A stretch of 24,386 nucleotides of DNA. Origin: JBBECF01 sp040881945. Its GTDB lineage: Bacteria > Pseudomonadota > Alphaproteobacteria > Dongiales > Dongiaceae. The stretch covers positions 1 through 24,386 of the forward strand of contig JBBECF010000111.1 in the NCBI GenBank assembly GCA_040881945.1, given 5' to 3'. Positions within the stretch are counted from its first letter, which is position 1. Each line of letters begins with the position of its first letter. Made by a program: the position numbers and the translations under genes. The notes beneath the pieces are model-generated. The model did not search any database. It was not told where the DNA came from and saw nothing but the letters and a program-made list of their open reading frames with translations. Positions 7,211-13,815 of the stretch are shown here, in pieces.

Positions 7211-8335
7211 ATGAAGCCGGGCCGGTTCGAGGAAACGCGCGACGGCGACCGACTGGTCCTGGCGGCCGTCGGGGCCTGGACGATCGACGCGGCCAAGCCG
7301 CTGGACGCGGCCTTGCGCCGGCTGTCGGCGGACGGCCTGGGCGCGGCGCGCATCGACCTCGGCGGCCTCGAGGCGCTGGACACCGCCGGCGCCTGGCTTC
7401 TGGCGCGGACCGGCCGCATCCTGGCCGAGGCCGGGGTCGAGGTAACGATCGGCGGGGCGGCACCCCACCACGCCCAGATCTTCGACCGGGTCGTCGAGGC
7501 CGGGCCGCCGCCGTTGTCGCCGGCGCGGCGCGCGACTCCGGTCGACGCCGTGGCGCGGCTCGGCAAGCAGGTGGTCGACGCGCTCCGCCAGGGCCGCGAC
7601 CTGCTCGGCTTCTTCGGCGCCGTGGTCGTGACGGCGCTGCGCGTGCTGCGCAATCCGGGGCGGATCCGTTTCGTCTCCTTCGTCCACCATCTCGAACAGG
7701 TCGGGCTCAACGCCCTGCCGATCGTCGGCTTGCTCGCCTTTCTGATCGGCGTCGTGGTCGCCTATCAGGGCGTGGACCAGCTCCGCCGCTTCGGCGCCCA
7801 GATCTTCACGGTCAACCTGCTCGGCATCTCGGTGCTGCGCGAAATGGGCATCCTGATCACCGCGATCCTGGTCGCCGGTCGGTCGGGTAGCGCCTTTACG
7901 GCGCAGATCGGCACCATGCAGGTGAACGAGGAGGTCGACGCCATGCGCACGCTCGGCCTCGACCCGATCGAGGTGCTGGTGCTGCCGCGGATTCTGGCGC
8001 TGGTCGTCGCGCTGCCGCTGTTGACCTTCTTCGCCGATATCATGGCCGTCGCCGGCGGCGGCGTCATGTCGATGATGCTGATCGACCTGACGGTGCCGCG
8101 TTTCTTGCGCCAACTTCAGGAGGCGATAGGCTTGTGGACCTTCTGGGTCGGCATCATCAAGGCGCCGGTATTCGCCTTCCTGATCGGCATGGTCGGCTGC
8201 TTCGAGGGCCTGCGCGTGCGCGGCAGCGCCGAGAGCGTCGGACGGCTGACGACCCAATCCGTCGTCGAATCGATCTTCCTGGTGATCGTCTTCGACGCCC
8301 TGTTCTCGATCCTGTTCTCCCGTCTCGGCATATAG
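7211..8335 (+). CDS. mlaE: Mla-type lipid ABC transporter permease with N-terminal STAS domain (MlaB-MlaE fusion)
   Basis: This 374-residue inner-membrane protein joins two Mla components. Residues 1 to about 105 look like a STAS domain, with the IDLGGLEALDTAGAWLL strand-helix corresponding to free MlaB in enterobacteria. From about 155 on it is an MlaE permease: QVGLNALPIVGLLAFLIGVV (first membrane segment), the signature REMGILITAILVAGRSGSA, then NEEVDAMRTLGLDPIEVLVLPR, and further membrane segments to the end. The permease moves phospholipid between the outer and inner membrane for outer-membrane asymmetry. AGGGGAAG precedes the ATG. It is the first gene of a tight operon; the ATPase starts 8 bases after its stop. 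Confidence 0.93.
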   Translation: MKPGRFEETRDGDRLVLAAVGAWTIDAAKPLDAALRRLSADGLGAARIDLGGLEALDTAGAWLLARTGRILAEAGVEVTIGGAAPHHAQIFDRVVEAGPPPLSPARRATPVDAVARLGKQVVDALRQGRDLLGFFGAVVVTALRVLRNPGRIRFVSFVHHLEQVGLNALPIVGLLAFLIGVVVAYQGVDQLRRFGAQIFTVNLLGISVLREMGILITAILVAGRSGSAFTAQIGTMQVNEEVDAMRTLGLDPIEVLVLPRILALVVALPLLTFFADIMAVAGGGVMSMMLIDLTVPRFLRQLQEAIGLWTFWVGIIKAPVFAFLIGMVGCFEGLRVRGSAESVGRLTTQSVVESIFLVIVFDALFSILFSRLGI

Positions 8336-8343
8336 GTCGGCGC

Positions 8344-9123
8344 GTGGCGGAGGCACTCCCGGAAGTCCGCGAGCCGGTGATCTCGATCCGGGGCCTGCGC
8401 ACCCGGTTCGGCCGACAGGTCGTGCATGACGGCCTCGACCTCGATGTGCTGCCGGGCGAGATCCTCGGCGTCGTCGGCGGGTCGGGCAGCGGCAAGTCGG
8501 TCCTGTTGCGCACGATCATCGGCCTCAACCGCCCGGCCGCCGGCACGATCGCCGTGCTCGGCGAGGACATCGGCCGCCTGAGCGAGTCCGGCTGGCGGCG
8601 CCTGGAGGAACACTGGGGCGTGCTGTTCCAGAGCGGCGCGCTGTTCAGCTCGCTGACCGTGGCGCAGAACGTCGAAGTGCCGTTCAAGGAGCATACGGAC
8701 CTGCCGCCGGGGCTGATCGCGGAGCTCGCCGGGCTCAAGATCGAGATGGTCGGCCTGCCGGCCGACGCCGCGGCCAAGTACCCGGCGCAGTTGTCCGGCG
8801 GGATGCGCAAGCGGGCGGGCATCGCGCGCGCGCTCGCCCTCGACCCGGAGATCCTGTTCCTCGACGAGCCGACCTCGGGGCTCGACCCGATCGGGGCCGC
8901 CGAATTCGACGAGCTGGTCCGCAGCCTGCAGCAAAGCCTGGGGCTGACCGTTTTCCTGGTGACGCACGATCTGGACAGCCTCCGGGCGATCTGCGACCGT
9001 ATCGCCGTTCTTGTCGACAAACGGATCAAGGTCGGGACGATGGCGCAAATGCTGCGGGACGACCATCCCTGGATCCACGCCTATTTCCACGGACCCCGCG
9101 GGCGCGCGGCGCTCGCCGGATAG
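8344..9123 (+). CDS. mlaF: Mla-type ABC transporter ATP-binding protein
   Basis: This 259-residue cytoplasmic ATPase powers the MCE/Mla lipid transporter. Walker A is GGSGSGKS (45-52), the Q-loop glutamine is Gln96 in VLFQSGALF, the signature is LSGGMRKR (150-157), and Walker B is ILFLDEPTSGLDP (170-182). The SGGM-R-K-R signature and the FQSGALFSSLTV stretch are characteristic of MlaF rather than of importers. The frame is open upstream into mlaE; I chose the GTG at 8344 because it is just after the mlaE stop and gives a normal N-terminus. It lies 11 bases before the MCE gene. Confidence 0.94.
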   Translation: MAEALPEVREPVISIRGLRTRFGRQVVHDGLDLDVLPGEILGVVGGSGSGKSVLLRTIIGLNRPAAGTIAVLGEDIGRLSESGWRRLEEHWGVLFQSGALFSSLTVAQNVEVPFKEHTDLPPGLIAELAGLKIEMVGLPADAAAKYPAQLSGGMRKRAGIARALALDPEILFLDEPTSGLDPIGAAEFDELVRSLQQSLGLTVFLVTHDLDSLRAICDRIAVLVDKRIKVGTMAQMLRDDHPWIHAYFHGPRGRAALAG

Positions 9124-9134
9124 GCGGCGGCGCG

Positions 9135-9971
9135 ATGGAGACTCGGGCGAGCTATGTGGCCGTGGGGGCGTTCGTTCTGGCCCTGGCGGCGGGCGTCGCG
9201 GTTTTCGTCGTGTGGCTCGGCGGCTTCCAGGCGCAGCAGGCGGTCGCCTTGTACGATATCCGGTTCGCCGGTTCCGTCACCGGCCTGCAACTGGACGGGC
9301 CCGTGCGCTATCGCGGCATATCGGTGGGACGCGTCGTCGACATGCAGATCGACCCCGACAACATCGAGCTGGTGCGGGTCACGGTCGAGGTCGACCGCAA
9401 CACGCCGATCCGCGCCGATTCCGTAGCCTCGTTGGAGATCGAAGGCATCACCGCCGTCGCCTATGTCCAGATCGACGGCGGCACGCAAGAGGGCGAACCG
9501 CTGCCCAAGACGACCAAGCGGCCTTATCCGGTGATTCCGTCCAAGGCCTCGACTCTCCAGGAGTTCTTCGAAGGTGCGCCCGCCCTGGTCAAACGGTTGA
9601 ACGAGCTGGCCGATCGGTTCACCCTGGTGTTCAACGCCGACAACATGCAGGCGATCGGCGAAACGCTGGCCAACCTGCGCGACATTACCGAGGCGATGGC
9701 GGCGGAGACCGGCGGCGCCGGCGCGACCATGGCCGAGCTGCGCGAAACCGCGCAATCCTTCGCCGAGGTGGCCGACGAGCTGGAGGCCATGATCGCCGAG
9801 AACCGCACTCCGATCCGCGATTTCTCGTCCTCCGGCCTCTACGAAGCAACCCAGCTTCTGACGGAGATCCGCCAAATGGTGGCGTCGTTCACCCGCATCG
9901 CCGGGCAGCTCGAACGCGATCCCGCCCGGTTCCTGTTCGGCGACCGGCAAAAGGGGTACCAGGCGGAATGA
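9135..9971 (+). CDS. mlaD: MlaD/MCE-family lipid-binding protein
   Basis: This 278-residue protein has one N-terminal membrane anchor (about residues 8-29) and an MCE domain (about 38-117) with the typical IRFAGSVTGLQLDGPVRYRG and ISVGRVVDMQIDPDN segments. The remainder is helical, with Ala/Glu-rich heptad-like stretches (about 190-225) that may form a coiled coil. In the periplasm it would form the hexameric ring that receives or passes phospholipids to MlaE. It overlaps the next gene by four bases (ATGA), so the two are translationally coupled. Length fits alphaproteobacterial MCE proteins, which are longer than E. coli MlaD (183 residues). Confidence 0.94.
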   Translation: METRASYVAVGAFVLALAAGVAVFVVWLGGFQAQQAVALYDIRFAGSVTGLQLDGPVRYRGISVGRVVDMQIDPDNIELVRVTVEVDRNTPIRADSVASLEIEGITAVAYVQIDGGTQEGEPLPKTTKRPYPVIPSKASTLQEFFEGAPALVKRLNELADRFTLVFNADNMQAIGETLANLRDITEAMAAETGGAGATMAELRETAQSFAEVADELEAMIAENRTPIRDFSSSGLYEATQLLTEIRQMVASFTRIAGQLERDPARFLFGDRQKGYQAE

Positions 9972-10672
9972 TCTCGATCCGGCGAATCGAGCGGCGACCG
10001 CGCCGGCGCATCGTTCCAGGGCGTGCATCGGCGTTGGTCGGAGTCGTGCTCGCGCTCGGCGCCTGTGCCGTGCTGCCGGATGTCGGCGAGCCGCTCGACC
10101 TCTATACCCTGACGCCGAAGACGACCTTCGAAATGCCGCTGCCCAAGGTCGACTGGCAGCTCGTTGTCGAAATGCCGCTGGCCGCGGCCGGGCTCGATAC
10201 CTCGCGCATCGCAATCGCGCGCACCCCATTTCGGCTCGACTACTATGCCGGCGCCGTATGGACCGAAAACGCCCCGGCCATGGTCCAGACCCTGATGATC
10301 GAATCTTTCGAGAGCACGCGCCGCATCGTCGCCGTCGGCCGCGAGGCGATTGGGCTGCGGCCGGACTACATCCTGAAGACCGACCTGCGCGAGTTTCAGG
10401 CGATGTATGACGACGCCAACGACCCCGTGCCGACGATCCTGGTGCGCATGAACGCCAAGCTGGTGCAGATGCCGGAGCGCCGGATCATCGCCGCGCGCAC
10501 CGTGGAACGAGAGGTCGAGGCGGAAAGCAGCCGGCTTGCCGACATCATCACGGCCTTCGACACCGCCCTAGGCCGTGTTCTGAAGGAAATCGTCGTCTTC
10601 ACCCTGACCACGCCGCCGCCGACCAGGCCGGCGCCGCTGTCGGCCAAGCCCGGCGCGACCGACCCGGGTTAA
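9968..10672 (+). CDS. ABC-type transport auxiliary lipoprotein (PqiC/DUF330-like)
   Basis: This 234-residue protein has an Arg-rich N-terminus, a hydrophobic segment and a lipobox LGAC with Cys33, so it is a predicted envelope lipoprotein. The body shows features of the auxiliary lipoproteins of MCE systems: LDLYTLTPK shortly after the lipid anchor, RTPFRLDYYAGAVWTENAP (about 80-98), and a VEREVEAES segment near 178. The ATG overlaps the mlaD stop, so it ends the four-gene operon. It probably links the inner-membrane MCE complex to the outer membrane, in place of the separate MlaA or MlaC proteins not seen here. The C-terminus is Pro-rich and likely disordered. Confidence 0.85.
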   Translation: MISIRRIERRPRRRIVPGRASALVGVVLALGACAVLPDVGEPLDLYTLTPKTTFEMPLPKVDWQLVVEMPLAAAGLDTSRIAIARTPFRLDYYAGAVWTENAPAMVQTLMIESFESTRRIVAVGREAIGLRPDYILKTDLREFQAMYDDANDPVPTILVRMNAKLVQMPERRIIAARTVEREVEAESSRLADIITAFDTALGRVLKEIVVFTLTTPPPTRPAPLSAKPGATDPG

Positions 10673-10788
10673 CCGGGGTTTAACCATTTGCGGGGCAGAC
10701 TACGACGCGGCTATACCCCGATGACGGCGATGCCCGCGCCGTCGGCACACGGCCGGGATCGACCCGGACCAAACGGTAGCGGAGAACG

Positions 10789-11892
10789 ATGGCAAGCATC
10801 CTCACTCAGGCCGACGTCGCGCGCCTCCTGTCCGATCCGTCGGCGGAAACCCGGGCGGAAACAGCCGCCAAGATCGCCGCGCAGTTCGACGGCGCGACCC
10901 TGAACGAAGGGGAGCGGCGCCTCGCGGAGGAGATCTTCCGGTTCATGGTCCGCGACGCCGAGGTCCGCGTTCGCGAGGCGCTGTCCCGCAACCTGAAGTC
11001 GACCCGGGACTTGCCGCACGACGTGGCGCTGGCACTGGCCCGCGACGTCGAATCGGTGGCCCTGCCGATGCTCGAGGCGTCGGTCGTGCTCACCGACAGG
11101 GACCTGATCGAGATCATCCGCGGCGCCAGTCCCGGCAAGCAGGTCGCGATCGCCCGCCGACCGACCGTGTCCGGGTCGGTCGCCGACGCGCTCATCGACA
11201 GCCGCAACGGCGAGGCGGTCGCGACGCTGGTCGGCAACGTCGGCGCCGAACTGACCGAAGACGCCTTGCAACGCGTGATCGACTCCTATGGCGACGAGGA
11301 ATCGGTGCAGGGCTCGCTGGTGCACCGGGCCAACCTGCCGGTCACCGTGGCCGAGCGATTGGTCGCGACCGTGTCCGACAGTCTGCGCGAATACCTCGTC
11401 GCCCACCACGAGTTGCCGGCGGCCGTCGCGTCGGACCTGATTCTGGAAAGCCGCGAGCGGGCGACGGTGAACCTGCTGCCGCCCGGCGCCCAGAGCGCCG
11501 ACGTCGACCAGCTCGTCCGCCATCTTCAAGCGAACAATCGCCTGACGCCGTCGCTCATTCTGCGCGCCATCTGCATGGGCGACGTGGCCTTCTTCGAGGC
11601 GAGCCTGGCGTTGCTGGGGCGCACCCCGATTGTCAACGCGCGGGCGCTGATCCACGACCAGGGGCCGCTCGGCCTACAGTCGATCTATCTGCGCGCCGGC
11701 CTGCCGGAACGGCTCTACCCGGCCTTCCGCGTCGCGGTCGACGTGGTCCACGAGACCGATTTCGACGGCCGCGAGAACGACCGCGAACGCCATGTCTGCC
11801 GCATGATCGAACGCATCCTGACCCAGCACGAGGACGTCGGGCAGGAGAACCTCGACTACCTGCTGAAGAAGCTCGGCCAGCTCGCCGCCTGA
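10789..11892 (+). CDS. DUF2336 domain-containing protein
   Basis: This 367-residue cytoplasmic protein is all-helical and matches the DUF2336 type, which is essentially alphaproteobacterial and of unknown function. Short repeats such as VRVREALSRNLKSTRDLPHD (about 60-80) and QVAIARRPTVSGSVADALI (about 115-133) look like HEAT/ARM-type helical pairs, so it may be a protein-interaction scaffold. No signal peptide or membrane segment is visible. GGAG lies just upstream of the ATG. It stands alone, 116 bases after the Mla operon and before a long repeat-bearing gap, so context gives no hint of function. Confidence 0.88.
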   Translation: MASILTQADVARLLSDPSAETRAETAAKIAAQFDGATLNEGERRLAEEIFRFMVRDAEVRVREALSRNLKSTRDLPHDVALALARDVESVALPMLEASVVLTDRDLIEIIRGASPGKQVAIARRPTVSGSVADALIDSRNGEAVATLVGNVGAELTEDALQRVIDSYGDEESVQGSLVHRANLPVTVAERLVATVSDSLREYLVAHHELPAAVASDLILESRERATVNLLPPGAQSADVDQLVRHLQANNRLTPSLILRAICMGDVAFFEASLALLGRTPIVNARALIHDQGPLGLQSIYLRAGLPERLYPAFRVAVDVVHETDFDGRENDRERHVCRMIERILTQHEDVGQENLDYLLKKLGQLAA

Positions 11893-11909
11893 CGACGGGC
11901 ACGATTTCT

Positions 11910-11926
11910 ATCCGCGACTCGCGGAT
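11910..11926 (+). terminator. Possible hairpin terminator after the DUF2336 gene
   Basis: A perfect 7-bp stem with a 3-base loop, ATCCGCG-ACT-CGCGGAT, lies 17 bases after the stop codon. No U-tract follows, so it may be only an mRNA-stabilising hairpin. Confidence 0.3.
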
Positions 11927-11961
11927 GGTTCCGATCGCTGTCGAACTTCGAAGTCGTCGTT

Positions 11962-12222
11962 GCCCGGCTCACGGCCACGGCTGTCCGGTTTAACTTTCTT
12001 TTCGCCGACGCCGACAGAAAGTGCCGACATATTTCTACTACGGCTGTCATGCCCGCGCTTGACGCGGGCATCCATCATGCCGCTGCACCCTCGGGCCTGG
12101 CCCGAGGGTGGATTGCCGGGTCAAGCCCGGCAATGACAATCTGTAGTAAAATGATCGTTTGTCTTTCACCCTTTTTTCGCGCCGACGAATCTAAACCGGA
12201 CAGCCGTGGCTCACGGCCGGGC
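11962..12222. repeat. Composite inverted-repeat element with nested hairpins
   Basis: This element fills most of the 505-base gap between the DUF2336 gene and the small exported proteins. Its ends form long inverted repeats: 11974-11992 pairs perfectly with 12192-12210 (19 bp), and the pairing extends to 11962-11967 and 12217-12222 except for an internal 7-base block that is flipped. Diverged inner arms follow (tctactac and tgtcat against their complements). The centre holds three hairpins: 12049-12071 (9-bp stem), 12087-12109 (10-bp stem) and 12113-12133 (8-bp stem). The central part resembles the short palindromic repeats common between alphaproteobacterial genes. No transposase is present. 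The rest of the gap, to 12380, shows no clear gene or signal. Confidence 0.8.
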
Positions 12223-12380
12223 ATGACGGCGAGGAGGAAACCGAGCGTAAGACCCACGCCACGAAGTGGTTGGCAGGAAGCGTTCTCGGCGGCGGCGTTT
12301 TTTCGGTCACGCAAGAATCGTCGAGTTCATCGAGAAAAAGCCCCGCGCCACGGCGTGATGCAGGTCTATCTTCGGTATCG

Positions 12381-12794
12381 CTAAAGGTTTGCCCTGCTCA
12401 GCTCGGACCGCCGCAGGTTGCCGCCGTGACTCCGGCAACGATTGAACCCAAGGTCAAGAATCCGCCGCCGATGATGGCCGGGCGGCGATGACGACCCAAC
12501 CACGAAACCGGCGCTCGATCCGGGAGCGACTTCCTCCGGTCCCAAGTCGTCGTTCGTGTCGGTATCGGTCAAGTTGGGCTCGTTGCCGAAGAAGCCATCG
12601 GCGATCGCGTCGCCGAGCCTGTCGCCTTCGGTGTCGTTCGGTGAATCCAAAGCGGCGATAAAGCCCGCTTGACCCGCGCGCACACACGCCCCCGTAGCGG
12701 TCCCCGCCGAGGCGTTTGTCGGCGTAAGGACCACAGACAGGGCAAAGCCGGATGCAAACGCCAAAGCGGCGGATGCAAGAAGTGTCTTCTTCAT
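12381..12794 (-). CDS. Small exported protein, third member of a tandem family, possibly frameshifted
   Basis: As it stands this is a 137-residue protein. It begins MKKTLLASAALAFASGFALS, almost the same signal peptide as the two genes upstream of it, and cleavage is expected near NASA-G. The mature part has GACVRAG and an acidic stretch with DGFFGNEPNLTDTDTNDD (about 67-84). After residue about 105 the reading frame becomes Arg/His-rich and unlike an exported protein. Skipping one base in a G-run at 12480-12482 opens another frame that ends at 12398 and encodes a hydrophobic, Gly-rich tail (AIIGGGFLTLGSIVAGV). A frameshift, real or from sequencing, is therefore likely. I chose the ATG matching its paralogs; GAGGG lies about 10 bases upstream. 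Function is unknown. Confidence 0.6.
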   Translation of the reverse strand: MKKTLLASAALAFASGFALSVVLTPTNASAGTATGACVRAGQAGFIAALDSPNDTEGDRLGDAIADGFFGNEPNLTDTDTNDDLGPEEVAPGSSAGFVVGSSSPPGHHRRRILDLGFNRCRSHGGNLRRSELSRANL

Positions 12795-12878
12795 GACGAT
12801 CCATCCCTCGGCCAAGGAAAAAATGCCACGCCGGGCGGCCTTGCGACCGCCCGTCTACATTTTTCGATTGGTCCGAGC

Positions 12879-13199
12879 TTACGGCAGATTTCCTTGGCGA
12901 TTGCCGCAAACGGCCGAGTTATTCAGTCCGGTTTGCAATCCACTCGTGCCGGGTTCGGTACCGTTTCCTCCGTCCCAGATCGGGTCGCCTGGATTGAGGT
13001 CCTTGCCGAGAAAGCCGAAGGCCCCGGATCCGGCGCCGCTGCCGCATTGCGCGCCAACTTCCGTCGCTTGTTGGCGACCGAGGTTGTCCAAATATCGGTC
13101 AAGGCCAGGCTCCGAGTTTCCTGGGGCTTGCGCCATTGCGGCGCTCGAAATCCCCAGCGCGAACGCCAAAGCGGCCGATGCAAGAAGTGTCTTTTTCAT
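12879..13199 (-). CDS. Small exported protein, second member of a tandem family
   Basis: This 106-residue protein has a clear signal peptide cleaved after AMA (about residue 23). The mature part contains two cysteines, Cys52 in AQCGSGAGSGAFGFLGKDLN and Cys98 in GLNNSAVCGN, which could form a periplasmic or extracellular disulfide. The first gene of the array has the same two landmarks at nearly the same spacing. The loop DPIWDGGNGTEPG between them is a degenerate counterpart of the Asp-rich loop in that gene. A strong GGGAGG precedes the ATG at 13197-13199. It follows the first gene by 147 bases, a gap that carries a nested hairpin. I do not recognise the family and propose no function beyond export. 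Confidence 0.75.
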   Translation of the reverse strand: MKKTLLASAALAFALGISSAAMAQAPGNSEPGLDRYLDNLGRQQATEVGAQCGSGAGSGAFGFLGKDLNPGDPIWDGGNGTEPGTSGLQTGLNNSAVCGNRQGNLP

Positions 13200-13237
13200 G
13201 ACGATTCCTCCCTCGGTTAAAAATAACGGCCTTCTGA

Positions 13238-13311
13238 CGTTTCAAGTGGAATCGCCGAATCGGATCGACGCCTTCCTGTGTCGATCACGAGAGCCAATTC
13301 CACAGGAAACG
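13238..13311 (-). other. Nested hairpin between two small exported protein genes
   Basis: The outer arms 13238-13252 and 13297-13311 pair at 13 of 15 positions. Inside is a perfect 7-bp stem (13263-13269 with 13280-13286). On the minus strand the structure lies after the first gene of the array, and a T-rich run (TTATTTTT) follows about 12 bases later, before the ribosome binding site of the second gene. It could be an attenuator, partial terminator or RNA-stability element. Confidence 0.45.
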
Positions 13312-13346
13312 TCGACGAGCCTCCTTAACGCCGGTAAGCGGACCAA

Positions 13347-13652
13347 TCAGTTCGGCAGAACGTCGTTCGGGTCGCCGCAGACGCCGGAGTTGTTCGGCCC
13401 AGTACGTACATGACCTCTAACTCCGGGTTCGCCGTCGCCGTCGTAGTCCATGACGCCGGGATTAAGGTCTTTGCCGAGGTAGCCGAACGCACCGGATCCC
13501 GCACCGCTGTCGCACTGCGCGTTATCTGCTGGGTTTCCGGAGATTTCCGCATATCGTTCATCGCCAGGCACCGAGTTTCCTTGCGCCATTGCGGCGCTCG
13601 AAATCCCAAGCGCAAACGCCAAAGCGGCCGATGCAAGAAGTGTCTTTTTCAT
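13347..13652 (-). CDS. Small exported protein, first member of a tandem family
   Basis: This 101-residue protein has a signal peptide identical to that of the next gene, cleaved after AMA (about residue 23). Mature landmarks are Cys47 in AQCDSGAGSGAFGYLGKDLN, the Asp-rich loop DYDGDGEPG (69-77), which resembles a Ca2+-binding D-x-D-x-D-G loop, and Cys92 in TGPNNSGVCGDP. Two ATGs lie close together; I chose the one at 13650-13652 because GGAGG is then 7 bases upstream, against 1 base for the ATG at 13656-13658. A good promoter lies about 40 bases upstream, making this the first gene of the array. Family unknown; it is probably secreted or periplasmic. Confidence 0.78.
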   Translation of the reverse strand: MKKTLLASAALAFALGISSAAMAQGNSVPGDERYAEISGNPADNAQCDSGAGSGAFGYLGKDLNPGVMDYDGDGEPGVRGHVRTGPNNSGVCGDPNDVLPN

Positions 13653-13691
13653 GACCATGCCTCCCTTAGTGAGAAACTTGCGGCACGGCTA

Positions 13692-13721
13692 ATCATACGC
13701 CCGTGACTTTTCTCGAGTCAA
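13692..13721 (-). promoter_or_regulatory. Promoter of the small exported protein array
   Basis: On the minus strand TTGACT (13716-13721) and TATGAT (13692-13697) are separated by 18 bases, each matching the sigma-70-type consensus at five of six positions. Transcription would start near 13685, about 33 bases before the ATG. A short inverted repeat, TGACT (13704-13708) with AGTCA (13716-13720), overlaps the -35 and may be an operator. Confidence 0.65.
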
Positions 13722-13730
13722 CGGGTACTT

Positions 13731-13750
13731 ATTACTAATACTTTAGTAAT
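13731..13750. promoter_or_regulatory. AT-rich palindrome upstream of the promoter
   Basis: ATTACTAA-TACT-TTAGTAAT is a perfect 8-bp inverted repeat within a run of related TATTA(C/G)TAA units (about 13727-13756). It sits 10-30 bases upstream of the -35, where a regulator or the RNA polymerase alpha subunit would bind. It stands out sharply in this GC-rich genome. Confidence 0.5.
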
Positions 13751-13815
13751 ACTAATTCAAATCATGATCGCCCGTCGCCTGTCATTGGCATGGATCAACC
13801 GCGATCAATCGCGTC

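Larger units (their letters stand above)
12757..13655. repeat. Three copies of a 41-bp direct repeat at the starts of the small exported protein genes
   Basis: The 41-bp segments at 13162-13202 and 13615-13655 are identical, and the copy at 12757-12797 differs at two positions. Each covers the start codon and signal-peptide start of one of the three genes. The similarity between the second and third copies continues to roughly 100 bp, down to about 13104 and 13565, and into the ribosome binding sites. This is what local tandem duplication would leave. Confidence 0.85.

Noticed and set aside
10667..10674. GGTTAACC palindrome at the end of the Mla operon
   Set aside because: It is only 8 bp, with no longer stem and no T-run, so it is not a supported terminator or operator.
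12310..12360. Possible intrinsic terminator for the minus-strand array
   Set aside because: A T-run follows a GC-rich stretch, but I could not find a convincing stem directly before it.
12049..12384. Open frame across the composite repeat
   Set aside because: It reads through palindromic repeat units, giving a typical spurious translation (MPALDAGIHH...).
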